From positions 4,960,001-5,024,000 of the forward strand of contig NZ_CP065958.1 of assembly GCF_041270065.1 (NCBI RefSeq): DNA of 64,000 nt, in the 5' to 3' direction. Positions 18,676-26,627 of this stretch are shown in pieces. The notes below the pieces were generated by a model that was not told the origin of the DNA, did not search any database, and saw nothing but the letters and a program-made list of their open reading frames with translations. The DNA comes from Streptomyces fradiae. GTDB lineage: Bacteria; Actinomycetota; Actinomycetes; Streptomycetales; Streptomycetaceae. Both the position numbers and the translations under genes were made by a program. Numbering within the stretch: the stretch's first letter is position 1; every line of letters starts with the position of its first letter.

Positions 18676-19830
18676 ATGACGAGCCAGATCCCCAGCACCC
18701 CCTCCGCGGACCAGATCCGCCGCGCCCCGAAGGTCCTGCTGCACGACCACCTCGACGGCGGGCTGCGCCCCGGCACGATCATCGAACTCGCCCGTGAGCA
18801 GGGCTACGAGAACCTTCCGGAGACCGAGCCGGACAAGCTCGGCATCTGGTTCCGGGAGGCCGCCGACTCCGGCTCGCTCCCGCGCTACCTGGAGACGTTC
18901 GCGCACACCTGCGCCGTCATGCAGACCCGCGAGGCCCTGTTCCGGGTCGCCGCCGAGTGCGCCGCCGACCTCGCCGAGGACGGCGTCGTCTACGCCGAGG
19001 TGCGGTACGCCCCCGAGCAGCACCTGGAGGGCGGGCTCACCCTCGAAGAGGTCGTCGAGGCCGTCAACGAGGGCTTCCGCGAGGGCGAGCGGCGGGCCCG
19101 CGCCAACGGGCACCGGATCCGGGTCGGCGCCCTGCTCACCGCGATGCGGCACGCCGCCCGCGCCCTGGAGATCGCCGAACTCGCCAACCGCTACCGCGAC
19201 ACCGGCGTCGTCGGCTTCGACATCGCGGGCGCCGAGGCCGGCTTCCCGCCCACCCGCCACCTCGACGCCTTCGAGTACCTGAAGCGGGAGAACAACCACT
19301 TCACCATCCACGCCGGCGAGGCCTTCGGCCTGCCGTCGATCTGGCAGGCCCTCCAGTGGTGCGGCGCCGACCGGCTCGGCCACGGCGTGCGGATCATCGA
19401 CGACATCGAGGTCGCCGACGACGGCTCGGTCACCCTGGGCCGGCTCGCCGCCTACGTCCGGGACAAGCGCATCCCGCTGGAGATGTGCCCGACCTCCAAT
19501 CTGCAGACCGGCGCCGCGACCTCCTACAAGGAGCACCCCATCGGGCTGCTGCGCAAGCTGCACTTCCGCGCCACGGTCAACACCGACAACCGGCTGATGA
19601 GCGGCACCAGCATGAGCCGGGAATTCGAATTCCTGGTCGAGGCATTCGGTTACACGCTCGACGACATGCAGTGGTTCACGGTCAATGCGATGAAATCAGC
19701 GTTCATTCCTTTCGATGAACGACTCGCCATGATCAACGACGTCATCAAGCCGGGATACGCCGAGCTGAAGTCCGAATGGCTGTTCCAGCAGACCGCCACC
19801 ACCAGCGAGTCTTCCGCCCACACGGGCTGA
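18676..19830 (+). CDS. add: Adenosine deaminase
   Basis: The 384-residue zinc deaminase converts (deoxy)adenosine to (deoxy)inosine for phosphorolysis by purine nucleoside phosphorylase. Catalytic features are HDHLDGG (two zinc His), HAGEAFG (zinc His and catalytic Glu), DRLGHGVRI (catalytic His) and NTDNRLMSG (catalytic Asp). The length is slightly above the usual ~340-350 because of the N- and C-terminal tails. The ATG is chosen because it aligns with the -10 box and nothing else fits. The gene is monocistronic with a 13-bp terminator. Confidence 0.95.
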   Translation: MTSQIPSTPSADQIRRAPKVLLHDHLDGGLRPGTIIELAREQGYENLPETEPDKLGIWFREAADSGSLPRYLETFAHTCAVMQTREALFRVAAECAADLAEDGVVYAEVRYAPEQHLEGGLTLEEVVEAVNEGFREGERRARANGHRIRVGALLTAMRHAARALEIAELANRYRDTGVVGFDIAGAEAGFPPTRHLDAFEYLKRENNHFTIHAGEAFGLPSIWQALQWCGADRLGHGVRIIDDIEVADDGSVTLGRLAAYVRDKRIPLEMCPTSNLQTGAATSYKEHPIGLLRKLHFRATVNTDNRLMSGTSMSREFEFLVEAFGYTLDDMQWFTVNAMKSAFIPFDERLAMINDVIKPGYAELKSEWLFQQTATTSESSAHTG

Positions 19831-19854
19831 TCGCCGCCCTCGGGACACGGGACA

Positions 19855-19885
19855 CGGCGGCCGGGCGCACCACGCCCGGCCGCCG
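19855..19885 (+). terminator. Terminator after add
   Basis: A perfect 13-bp stem (CGGCGGCCGGGCG) with a CACCA loop, 24 nt after the add stop. Confidence 0.85.
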
Positions 19886-20000
19886 TTCGGTGTTTGCGGA
19901 CGGAACGTTCGCTGGCTAGTTTGCGTAGCCACTCTGCATTCCCCGCAATTCCCCCGCGTTATTCCCCTGCGCCCCGAGATTCCCTGAGGAAGATTTTCTG

Positions 20001-20414
20001 ATGAAGCAGTCTGCCGCCAAGACGCTCGGTGTCGCCGCCCTCGGTGCCGCCTTCGCCGCTGTCGCCGCCGGTACGGCCTCCGCCGCCCCGGCCCCGCTGC
20101 CGGCCGGCCCCGACGCGCTGGGCCTGGTGACCAGCACCGTGCCGCTCGGCGAGGACGTCACCACCCTCCCGGCGGGTGCGGGCGAGGCCCTGGCCGGTGG
20201 CGAGACCGCCGTCGGCACCGGTGTCGAGCAGGGCGCCAACACCCTCCCGGGCGCCGTCGAGCAGGCCCAGAACCTCCCGGCCGAGGTGCAGAAGCAGGCC
20301 ACCGACCTGCCGCTGCAGGGCGCCCAGAGCGGCCTCGCCGCCACCCCGCTCGGCGCGGCCACCGGCCTGCTCGGCGGCCTCCCGGTCGGCGGCCTCGGCG
20401 GTCTCGGCGTCTGA
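20001..20414 (+). CDS. Small secreted Ala/Gly/Pro-rich protein
   Basis: 137 residues. A Sec signal peptide (MKQSAAKTLGVAALGAAFAA, cleavage after ASAA) is followed by a low-complexity, mostly helical-looking segment with repeated Leu-Pro steps and a C-terminal LLGGLPVGGLGGLG. No enzyme motif is present. GAGGAAGA precedes the ATG. The mature part has no cysteines, so it is not a chaplin. It resembles the secreted protein at 26178 in size and composition. Function unknown. Confidence 0.8.
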   Translation: MKQSAAKTLGVAALGAAFAAVAAGTASAAPAPLPAGPDALGLVTSTVPLGEDVTTLPAGAGEALAGGETAVGTGVEQGANTLPGAVEQAQNLPAEVQKQATDLPLQGAQSGLAATPLGAATGLLGGLPVGGLGGLGV

Positions 20415-20443
20415 TTCCGCCCGGGCCCTGCCCGTACGCACAC

Positions 20444-20482
20444 CGAAGGGGCGCCCCCGGTCTTCCGGGAGGTGCCCCTTCG
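20444..20482. terminator. Bidirectional terminator
   Basis: CGAAGGGGC / GCCCCTTCG arms with further inner pairing, lying between the convergent secreted-protein and PspC genes. Confidence 0.75.
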
Positions 20483-20507
20483 GCGTACGCGTACGGATCG
20501 AGCCGTC

Positions 20508-20546
20508 GGCTACCAGGCTCCGGCTACCAGGCTCCGGCTACCAGGC
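20508..20546. repeat. 14-bp tandem repeat over the pspC stop codon
   Basis: GGCTACCAGGCTCC occurs twice in full and once as the first 11 bases. The last copy contains the stop codon of the PspC gene, so the gene end has been duplicated behind itself, probably by slippage. Confidence 0.8.
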
Positions 20547-20738
20547 CGCGCTCGCGGTCTTCTCGCCCGGCAGCAGCACCCACAGCGCCAGGTAGAGCAG
20601 GAACTGCGGGCCGGGCAGCAGACACGAGGCCAGGAAGATCACGCGCATCGCCGTCGCCGATATGCCGAAGCGCCGGGCCAGCGCCGCGCACACTCCGCCG
20701 AGCATGCGACCTTCGCGGGGGCGGACAATCGCGGCCAT
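20538..20738 (-). CDS. PspC-domain small membrane protein
   Basis: 66 residues. The PspC core REGRMLGGVCAALARRFGIS is followed by one long hydrophobic membrane segment (VIFLASCLLPGPQFLLYLAL) and WVLLPGEK. Family members sit at the membrane and respond to envelope stress. The ATG at 20738 is chosen because AAGGAG lies 7-8 nt upstream; the frame stays open further upstream but that part is low complexity. Located next to VanZ and the AfsQ envelope-signalling operon. Confidence 0.85.
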   Translation of the reverse strand: MAAIVRPREGRMLGGVCAALARRFGISATAMRVIFLASCLLPGPQFLLYLALWVLLPGEKTASAAW

Positions 20739-20861
20739 GGTGGGCTCCTTCTTCTCCGGGGGCTTCCCGGTGCTTCCCGGTGCTTCCGGGTCTCCGTGGT
20801 GTTCCATCGGGCCTTCCCGATGTCTCCATGGTGCCGCCGACCGCCCGGACAAAGCGTCCCT

Positions 20862-21503
20862 CTACGGGGCGATCCCGACCCTGGGAATCGTCGGGGTCGG
20901 CCCCTGAGAAGCGACCCTGGGGCTCCTCCCCGAGGAGGAGACCGGGCCCGCACCACCCGAAGCGGCGGCCCCCGGCGTACGGCCCGCGGAACGCCGTCCG
21001 CCGCGCGGACCGCGCCGCAGCCGGGCCCGCGTCGCCGGCACGAACAGCAGATGCGCGAAGGCGACACCCGCCGTGTTCAGGAGCACCGAGTCCACGTCCA
21101 CGACCTGCCCCGGCACCGCCGTCTGCAACAGCTCGATCGCCAGCGACACCAGCGCCCCGGCCGCCGTGGTCCGGGTCAGCGACGCCCACGGCGAGACCGT
21201 GAGCCGCCCCTCGCACATCGGAAGCAGCACCCCGAGCGGGGCCAGGAGCAGCAGCCCGCCGCCGATCCGCCGGAACGCCTCGACCGGGCCGAGCGCCAGA
21301 TCGCCCCGGATTCCCGCCAGCGGGGTCAGATTGGGCGCGGTCACCCATGCCACGTCCCGGGGCCGGAGCGTCACCCAGGCGACGAGCAGCAGATGCGCGA
21401 GGAGAAGGACGAACCCCGCCACGCGTACGACCACGGCGACACTGCCGCCGGAACTGCCCGAACCGCCCGAACCTTGACGCTGCACGCCCCCCAAGACGCG
21501 CAC
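20862..21503 (-). CDS. VanZ-family membrane protein
   Basis: 213 residues with four hydrophobic segments; VanZ-like features are LRPRDVAWVTAPNLTPLAGI, RRIGGGLLLLAPLGVLLPM, and SLAIELLQTAVPGQVVDVDSVLLNTAG, the most conserved VanZ motif. VanZ proteins confer low-level teicoplanin resistance in enterococci, but most homologues are of unknown role. The C-terminal ~50 residues are Arg/Gly/Ser-rich and disordered. The start is taken at GTG 21503; GTG 21485 is an alternative. Lies downstream of, and in the same direction as, the AfsQ operon. Confidence 0.82.
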   Translation of the reverse strand: MRVLGGVQRQGSGGSGSSGGSVAVVVRVAGFVLLLAHLLLVAWVTLRPRDVAWVTAPNLTPLAGIRGDLALGPVEAFRRIGGGLLLLAPLGVLLPMCEGRLTVSPWASLTRTTAAGALVSLAIELLQTAVPGQVVDVDSVLLNTAGVAFAHLLFVPATRARLRRGPRGGRRSAGRTPGAAASGGAGPVSSSGRSPRVASQGPTPTIPRVGIAP

Positions 21504-21564
21504 CCCGGCGGAATCGGTTCCGCCGGGTCCGGACCAGGTGACGCAGGCGACAGAACGGGCCGCG

Positions 21565-22194
21565 TCAGGCCGACGACGCCGGCGCCGAAGGCACCGCCGT
21601 CTCCGGGCGCTCCTTCAGGTCGGCCGTACAGCTGTAGCGGCGCGGCTGGTACGGGCCGGGGCCGCCAAGCACGATCGAGTCGCCGCCCGAGCCGCCGGGG
21701 GCCGACTCGCCCGCCGGGCTCTCCGCGAAGGTGCACACGATCTGCGCCAGGGCGGTCGGCGGCAGGTCCTCGGGCTGCCGGCTCAGCCGCAGCGTGCCCG
21801 CCGGGTCGCCCTTGTGCGGCCCGGTGACCACCAGCGGTCCCTTCACCGCCGTGCCGAACCCGGCCCGCCGCTCCTCCTCCGAGGGCTCGGTCTCCAGCTG
21901 TACGAGCAGCGCGGAGGCGGTGCGCACCGGATCGCCCGACGCCTTCTCCTCGGGCAGCGGCGACCGCCGCTCCACCGGCTCCAACTGCGCCCCGCACAGC
22001 AGGTACACGCGCAGCGGCACCCCGCTCTGCATCCCGGTCTCCGAGGCCCCGCCCGGCACGCTGCACGGCACCCGGGAGGGCGCCGCGCCCGCGTCGACCG
22101 GCACCGAGGTCGTACGGATGCCGCAGCCCGCGAGCAGCACGGCGCCCAGGACCAGCAGGCCCGCACGGCGCGGGAAAGTCCGCAGCCCTCTCAA
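21565..22194 (-). CDS. Lipoprotein encoded with AfsQ1/AfsQ2
   Basis: 209 residues. A lipoprotein signal ends LGAVLLAGC; the mature protein has several cysteines (PCSVPGG, VYLLCGAQ, IVCTFAE, YSCTADL) that could form disulfides. It starts at a TTG inside the afsQ2 stop (TTGA overlap), 4-5 nt after GGAGGAG, so it is coupled to the histidine kinase. An extracytoplasmic lipoprotein coupled to a sensor kinase suggests a sensing or modulating role; this is inference. It is the third gene of the afsQ1-afsQ2-lipoprotein operon. Confidence 0.82.
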   Translation of the reverse strand: MRGLRTFPRRAGLLVLGAVLLAGCGIRTTSVPVDAGAAPSRVPCSVPGGASETGMQSGVPLRVYLLCGAQLEPVERRSPLPEEKASGDPVRTASALLVQLETEPSEEERRAGFGTAVKGPLVVTGPHKGDPAGTLRLSRQPEDLPPTALAQIVCTFAESPAGESAPGGSGGDSIVLGGPGPYQPRRYSCTADLKERPETAVPSAPASSA

Positions 22195-23687
22195 CTCTCC
22201 TCCACCTCGCCCCGGGGCAGCCGCAGCACGAACACCGCGCCGTCCACCCGTCCTTCCGCGTCCGTGGAGTTGGCGGCCGTGATCGAACCGCCGTGGATCA
22301 GCGCGTTCTCCATGGCGATGGAGAGACCGAGGCCGCTGCCGTCCGAACGCGGCCGCGAGGCGCTGGCCTTGTAGAAGCGGTCGAAGACGTGCGGAAGCAC
22401 CTCCACCGGAATGCCGGGCCCGTGGTCGCGCACCGAGATCACCAGCTCCTCCTCGGCCCCCGTGCCCTCGGTCCGTACCGACACCCGCACCGGCGAACCG
22501 CCGTGCTTGAGCGCGTTGCCGATCAGATTGGCCAGGATGACGTCCAGGCGGCGCGGGTCGAGCCGGGCCACGATGCCGCGCTCGGCGTCCAGGTCGACCG
22601 CGTCCAGCCAGGCCCGGGCGTCGATGCAGGCGGTGATCTGGTCGGCGATGTCCACGTCGTCCAGGACCAGGCGCGCGGTGCCCGCGTCGAAGCGGGTCAC
22701 CTCCATCAGGTTCTCCACCAGGTCGTTGAGCCGCCGGGTCTCGCTGACGACCAGCGCGACCGCGGGCGCGATCATCGGGTCCAGGCCGTCCTGCTCGTCC
22801 TCCAGGACCTCGGTCACGGCGGTCAGCGCGGTCAGCGGGGTGCGCAGCTCGTGCGACATGTCGGCGACGAAGCGGCGGCTCGCCTCCTCCCGCGCGCTCA
22901 TGTCCGCGACCTTCTTCTGCAGCGACTCCGCCGCGCTGTTGAAGGTCCGCGACAGATCGGCCAGTTCGTCCGCGCCGGAGACCCGCAGCCGGGTGTCGAG
23001 CTTGCCCTCGCCGAGCTGCCGGGCCGCCTCGCCGAGCCGGTGCACCGGACGGAGCACAGTGGTCGCCGCGACCTGCGCGAGCAGCACCGAGCCGATCACG
23101 GCGAGGCCGGTGGCGATGCCGAGCGACCAGGACAGCGAGTTGAGGTCGGCCTTCTCCGCCGCCAGCGACTTGAACATGTAGCCGGTCGGCCCGCCGCCGT
23201 CGATCTTCGTCCCGCCCACCAGATACGGCGTCGAGCCGCGCTGGGTGCGCTGCCACACCAGGTGGTAGCGGTACGGGTTGGCGTCCGTGACCGGCCGCTC
23301 GGTCGACACCGCGGTACGCAGCGACCGCGGCACGTCCGCGAGCGTGAAGCTGTCCGGGTCGGAGGCGCCGACGATCGGCTTGCCGGCCGCCCGCTCGCCG
23401 ATCAGCAGCACGCTGTAGCCGGCGCTGCCGCCCGCCATCTGCTCGGCGGTGCGCCGCAGCTCCTCCTGGGTGGGCCGCAGCGGCAGCGTCGCCGCCCGGT
23501 TCTGCATCTCCTGCCGGAAGTCGTTGAGCGCCGCGTCCTGGGTGCGCTTGAGCACGGCCTCGCGGTTGAGCCAGTACGCGATGCCGGAGGCCGACACGGC
23601 CGCGGTGAGCGCGACCAGGGCGAAGACGACGACGAGACGGAGCCGCAGGCTGGTGAAGCGGAGCGCCGTGATGATCCCTTTGCTCAC
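22191..23687 (-). CDS. afsQ2: Sensor histidine kinase AfsQ2
   Basis: The 498-residue membrane histidine kinase of the AfsQ1/Q2 system affects antibiotic production and development on glutamate medium in S. coelicolor (literature recollection). Order: TM1 (~residues 16-38, LVVVFALVALTAAVSASG), extracytoplasmic sensor, TM2 (~185-205), HAMP (TVLRPVHRLGEAARQLGEG), HisKA with FVADMSHELRTPLTAL (phospho-His), N box LANLIGNALKHGG, G box VRDHGPGIP and GSGLGLSIAMENALIHGG. GTG 23687 overlaps the afsQ1 stop (GTGA). Confidence 0.93.
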   Translation of the reverse strand: MSKGIITALRFTSLRLRLVVVFALVALTAAVSASGIAYWLNREAVLKRTQDAALNDFRQEMQNRAATLPLRPTQEELRRTAEQMAGGSAGYSVLLIGERAAGKPIVGASDPDSFTLADVPRSLRTAVSTERPVTDANPYRYHLVWQRTQRGSTPYLVGGTKIDGGGPTGYMFKSLAAEKADLNSLSWSLGIATGLAVIGSVLLAQVAATTVLRPVHRLGEAARQLGEGKLDTRLRVSGADELADLSRTFNSAAESLQKKVADMSAREEASRRFVADMSHELRTPLTALTAVTEVLEDEQDGLDPMIAPAVALVVSETRRLNDLVENLMEVTRFDAGTARLVLDDVDIADQITACIDARAWLDAVDLDAERGIVARLDPRRLDVILANLIGNALKHGGSPVRVSVRTEGTGAEEELVISVRDHGPGIPVEVLPHVFDRFYKASASRPRSDGSGLGLSIAMENALIHGGSITAANSTDAEGRVDGAVFVLRLPRGEVEES

Positions 23688-24361
23688 GCAGGGACGTCCA
23701 GCCGATAGCCCACGCCCCGTACGGTACGGATCAGGGTCGGCGAGGACGGCACGTCCTCCACCTTGGCGCGCAGCCGCTGCACACAGGCGTCGACCAGGCG
23801 CGAGTCGCCCAGGTAGTCGTGCTCCCAGACGAGCCGCAGCAGCTGCTGGCGCGACAGGGCCTGGCCGGGACGGCGGCTCAGCTCCAGGAGCAGCCGCAGC
23901 TCGGTCGGCGTGAGCTGCAGGTCCTCCCCGTTCTTCGTCACGGTCATCGCGGAGCGGTCGATCACCAGCGAGCCGAAGGTGGCCGAGTCGGTGGCCTCCC
24001 GCTCGCCGCGCCGCAGCACCGCGCGGATCCGGGCGTCGAGCACCCGGCCCTGCACGGGCTTCACCACGTAGTCGTCGGCACCCGACTCCAGGCCCACGAC
24101 CACGTCGATGTCGTCGCTGCGGGCCGTCAGCAGGATGATCGGCAACTGGTCCGTGCGCCGGATGCGCCGGCACACCTCGAAACCGTCGATGCCGGGCAGC
24201 ATCACGTCCAGCACGACCAGGTCCGGCCGCTGTTCCTTCAACAGCTTCAGGCCGTCCTCGCCCGTCGCCGCGGTGGCCACACGGTGGCCCTGGCGTGACA
24301 GGGAGAGTTCGAGGGCCGTGCGGATGGCGTCGTCGTCCTCGATCAGCAACAGGAAAGGCAC
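23684..24361 (-). CDS. afsQ1: Response regulator AfsQ1 (OmpR family)
   Basis: The 225-residue OmpR-type regulator has a receiver domain with FLLLIEDDDAI acid pocket, VVLDVMLPGIDG (phospho-Asp), LLTARSDD and YVVKPVQGR (Lys), then a winged helix (LQLTPTELRLLLELSRRPGQ, VDACVQRLRAKVED, TVRGVGYRLD). The GTG start at 24361 gives the 225 residues I recall for S. coelicolor AfsQ1; an ATG at 24379 is possible. It is transcribed divergently from sigQ, with a matching AfsQ1 box in between. Confidence 0.94.
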   Translation of the reverse strand: MPFLLLIEDDDAIRTALELSLSRQGHRVATAATGEDGLKLLKEQRPDLVVLDVMLPGIDGFEVCRRIRRTDQLPIILLTARSDDIDVVVGLESGADDYVVKPVQGRVLDARIRAVLRRGEREATDSATFGSLVIDRSAMTVTKNGEDLQLTPTELRLLLELSRRPGQALSRQQLLRLVWEHDYLGDSRLVDACVQRLRAKVEDVPSSPTLIRTVRGVGYRLDVPA

Positions 24362-24454
24362 GGCCTCATTCTGTCCCATGCGCCCGTCCGAGTTCGACCG
24401 TCCGGCCACCCCTCCCTTCCGGCCGGCGGCCACGTTCCCGTAACGCCCGGCCCT

Positions 24455-24470
24455 GTGACACGCCTGTGAC
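24455..24470. promoter_or_regulatory. Predicted AfsQ1-binding box between afsQ1 and sigQ
   Basis: GTGAC-N6-GTGAC, an exact fit to the GTnAC-n6-GTnAC consensus published for AfsQ1. A third half-site GTAAC lies at 24440-24444. It would serve autoregulation and activation of sigQ. Confidence 0.75.
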
Positions 24471-24554
24471 AGTCGGCGGACACCGCCATGAAGTGCGCCG
24501 GGCAAGCTTTTCGACATCAAGGACCTACGGATTCCGACCGACGGGGGGCGCGAG

Positions 24555-25274
24555 ATGAACGCACTGCACAGCACCACCTCCAGCGCAGTTGTCACGCGTC
24601 TCCACGACGTCACGCGGAACACCGAGAAGTCCGGCGTAGCGGGCGGGCGGGGGTGCGCTCGTAGCGTCGGGCGTCAGTACAAGGCGCCGTACATGGTCGC
24701 CGTGACTGACGGGGGAGCGGCGTACGGGGAGGTCACGGGGGAGCGTTCCTGCTCGGAGGCCGAGTTCACGGCCTACGTCCAGGAGCGCCGGGCCTCCCTG
24801 TACGCCACCGCCTACCACCTGACCGGCGACCGCTTCGAGGCCGAGGACCTGCTCCAGAGCGCGCTGTTCTCCACGTACCGCGCCTGGGACCGGATCAGCG
24901 ACAAGGCCGCGGTCGGCGGCTACCTGCGCCGCACGATGACGAACCTGCACATCAGCGCCTGGCGCCGGCGCAAGCTCAACGAGTACCCGACCGAGGAGCT
25001 CCCGGAGACGGTGGGCGAGACGGACGCGATGCGCGGCACCGAACTGCGCGCGGTCCTCTGGCAGGCGCTGGCCCGTCTGCCCGAGCTCCAGCGCACGATG
25101 CTGGTGCTGCGCTACTACGAGGGCCGGACCGACCCGGAGATCGCGGAGATCCTGGACATCAGTGTCGGCACGGTGAAGTCGAGCATCTGGCGCTCGCTGC
25201 GGCGACTGCGCGAGGACGAGGTGCTGAGCTTCGGCCGTGACGAGGAGGAGTCCTTCGGCGAGCTCGTCGCCTGA
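24555..25274 (+). CDS. sigQ: ECF sigma factor SigQ (SigE-family)
   Basis: 239 residues. Following a ~70-residue poorly conserved N-terminus, region 2 appears as FTAYVQERRASLYATAYHLTGDRFEAEDLLQSALF and region 4 as ALARLPELQRTMLVLRYYEG, then DPEIAEILDISVGTVKSSIWRSLRRLR. Its place divergent from afsQ1 identifies it as SigQ, a target of AfsQ1 that opposes its effect on antibiotic production in S. coelicolor (literature recollection). The start ATG 24555 follows GGGGGGCGCGAG; internal starts are possible because the first 70 residues look weak. A G-rich tract and hairpin follow the stop. Confidence 0.9.
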   Translation: MNALHSTTSSAVVTRLHDVTRNTEKSGVAGGRGCARSVGRQYKAPYMVAVTDGGAAYGEVTGERSCSEAEFTAYVQERRASLYATAYHLTGDRFEAEDLLQSALFSTYRAWDRISDKAAVGGYLRRTMTNLHISAWRRRKLNEYPTEELPETVGETDAMRGTELRAVLWQALARLPELQRTMLVLRYYEGRTDPEIAEILDISVGTVKSSIWRSLRRLREDEVLSFGRDEEESFGELVA

Positions 25275-25282
25275 GGGCACAC

Positions 25283-25342
25283 GGGGGAAGTACGGGGGAA
25301 CACGGGGGAGCACCACACGGGGGACCGTACGGGGGTACGGGG
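25283..25342 (+). other. G-run tract, potential G-quadruplex, downstream of sigQ
   Basis: Six runs of G4-G5 (starting 25283, 25294, 25304, 25319, 25331, 25339) with spacers of 3-10 nt, in repeated ACGGGGGA units. On the sigQ sense strand, so it would also be in the mRNA tail. Confidence 0.6.
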
Positions 25343-25350
25343 AAATCGGC

Positions 25351-25385
25351 GCGGGTCGGACAAGCGGGGGTCTTGTCCGGGCCGC
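25351..25385 (+). terminator. Terminator after sigQ
   Basis: CGGACAAG / CTTGTCCG stem with an outer GCGG/CCGC extension and a CGGGGGT loop. Confidence 0.65.
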
Positions 25386-25425
25386 GCCTTCCGTGTGTAC
25401 GGACCCGTTACGGGCAGGGCGCGCC

Positions 25426-26055
25426 CTAGCGGGCGGCGGGCACCCGGCAGCGGCCGGCGGCCGCAGCGGCGAGCCGGCCGAGGGCCTCGTCCTTGGCGCA
25501 CGGGTGGGCGCCGAGCGCGGCCTGGCGGGCCACGATCGCGCGCTCGGCGCGCATCAGGCGCCAGCCGCGGCGCAGCAGGAAGGGCACGGACTTGCGGCCC
25601 TCCTTGAGGTCCCGGAGCAGCCGGCGGCGGAAGGTCGTCGAGGGCCGGCCGCGCAGACACAGCGCGTCGGCGAGCACGCCGAGCTCGCGGCAGCGCTCCA
25701 CGATCTCGGCGGCGAAGATGCCCTCCGCCACGAACAGCGGGGTGCGCTCGATGTCGAGGACCTCGTGGTCGACCCGCGAGCTGGTGGCGATGTCGTACAC
25801 CGGCACGTCGGTCCGTCCCGTACGGCACAGCCGCACGATCGCGGCGACGGCCTCATCGGCGTCCCAGGAGAGCGGCGAGTCCCAGTCGATGTCGGTGCTG
25901 TGCTCGACCAGTGGCAGGGAGGGGTCGTCGGCCTCCTTGTAGAAATCGTCGAGGCGCAGGACCGGCAGGCCGGTGCGGGCGGCGAGGGACGACTTGCCGG
26001 AGCCGGAGGGGCCCGCGAGCAGGACGACCCGGGTCGGGATCGGTTGGGAACTCAC
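25426..26055 (-). CDS. Uridine-kinase-like P-loop ATP-binding protein
   Basis: 209 residues. P-loop AGPSGSGKSSLAARTG, then LPVLRLDDFYKEADDPSLP (substrate/Mg site as in uridine kinase and phosphoribulokinase), DWDSPLSWD, PVYDIATSSR and LFVAEGIFAAE (Walker B-like). C-terminal segments RRRLLRDLKEGRKSVPFLLRRG are basic. Could phosphorylate a nucleoside or a sugar. It carries no copy of the nucleoside operator, so a link to that regulon is unproven. GTG 26055 is chosen because the conserved region starts right after it. Confidence 0.85.
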   Translation of the reverse strand: MSSQPIPTRVVLLAGPSGSGKSSLAARTGLPVLRLDDFYKEADDPSLPLVEHSTDIDWDSPLSWDADEAVAAIVRLCRTGRTDVPVYDIATSSRVDHEVLDIERTPLFVAEGIFAAEIVERCRELGVLADALCLRGRPSTTFRRRLLRDLKEGRKSVPFLLRRGWRLMRAERAIVARQAALGAHPCAKDEALGRLAAAAAGRCRVPAAR

Positions 26056-26177
26056 GGGACACCAGTGTGAACCATTCCCCCCAATAGGGGACCCCCGAGG
26101 TGACCCGTTGGTATCGAGCATCACACCTCTACTACTGTCGGTGCCCGCTCGACCACCCTCCGGAAGGAACTCTCCCC

Positions 26178-26570
26178 ATGGCGAGTCACGCCGCTCCCCG
26201 AACCTCCCGACGCAGCGCCCTGTTGAAGGCCGGCCTCACCGTCACGGCGGCCGGCGCCGCCCTGCTCGGCGCGGGCGCCGCGGCCCAGGCCGCCGAAGGC
26301 GTCGGCGTGCCGCTCCCGGTGGACAGCCTGACCAAGACGGACGGCGCCGCGGCCCTGGAGGGCGTCGGCCACGGTGTGGCCCCGCTGACCAGGCTGCAGC
26401 TCGACCCGCTGGCCAACACCGGCGTGGACCCGCTGGACAACGGACTCGGCACCCAGGTCGCCGACTTCAAGCCGGTCGGCACGAACATGGCGACCGACCT
26501 GGTCACCAAGGGCGGCGCGCTCGCCGACCTGCCGGTGGCGGGGCCGCTGACGCAGGGCCTGCTGCCGTAG
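26178..26570 (+). CDS. Small secreted protein with Tat-like signal
   Basis: 130 residues. The N-terminus RTSRRSALLKAGLTVTAAGA resembles a twin-arginine signal (S-R-R-x-x-L-K) and ends AAAQAA. The mature part (~95 residues) is hydrophilic with repeated Leu-Asp/Pro steps (LDPLANTGVDPLDNGLGTQV) and no cysteine. No known domain. GGAAGGAAC precedes the ATG at 26178. Similar in size to the secreted protein at 20001. Function unknown. Confidence 0.8.
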   Translation: MASHAAPRTSRRSALLKAGLTVTAAGAALLGAGAAAQAAEGVGVPLPVDSLTKTDGAAALEGVGHGVAPLTRLQLDPLANTGVDPLDNGLGTQVADFKPVGTNMATDLVTKGGALADLPVAGPLTQGLLP

Positions 26571-26582
26571 CGGTACGACGAC

Positions 26583-26612
26583 GAGGCCCCGACCGGTCAA
26601 GGTCGGGGCCTC
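26583..26612. terminator. Bidirectional terminator
   Basis: A perfect 12-bp stem GAGGCCCCGACC with a GGTCAA loop, between the secreted-protein gene and the convergent deoC-aldehyde dehydrogenase operon end. Confidence 0.85.
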
Positions 26613-26627
26613 TCGCGCGTACGCGAT

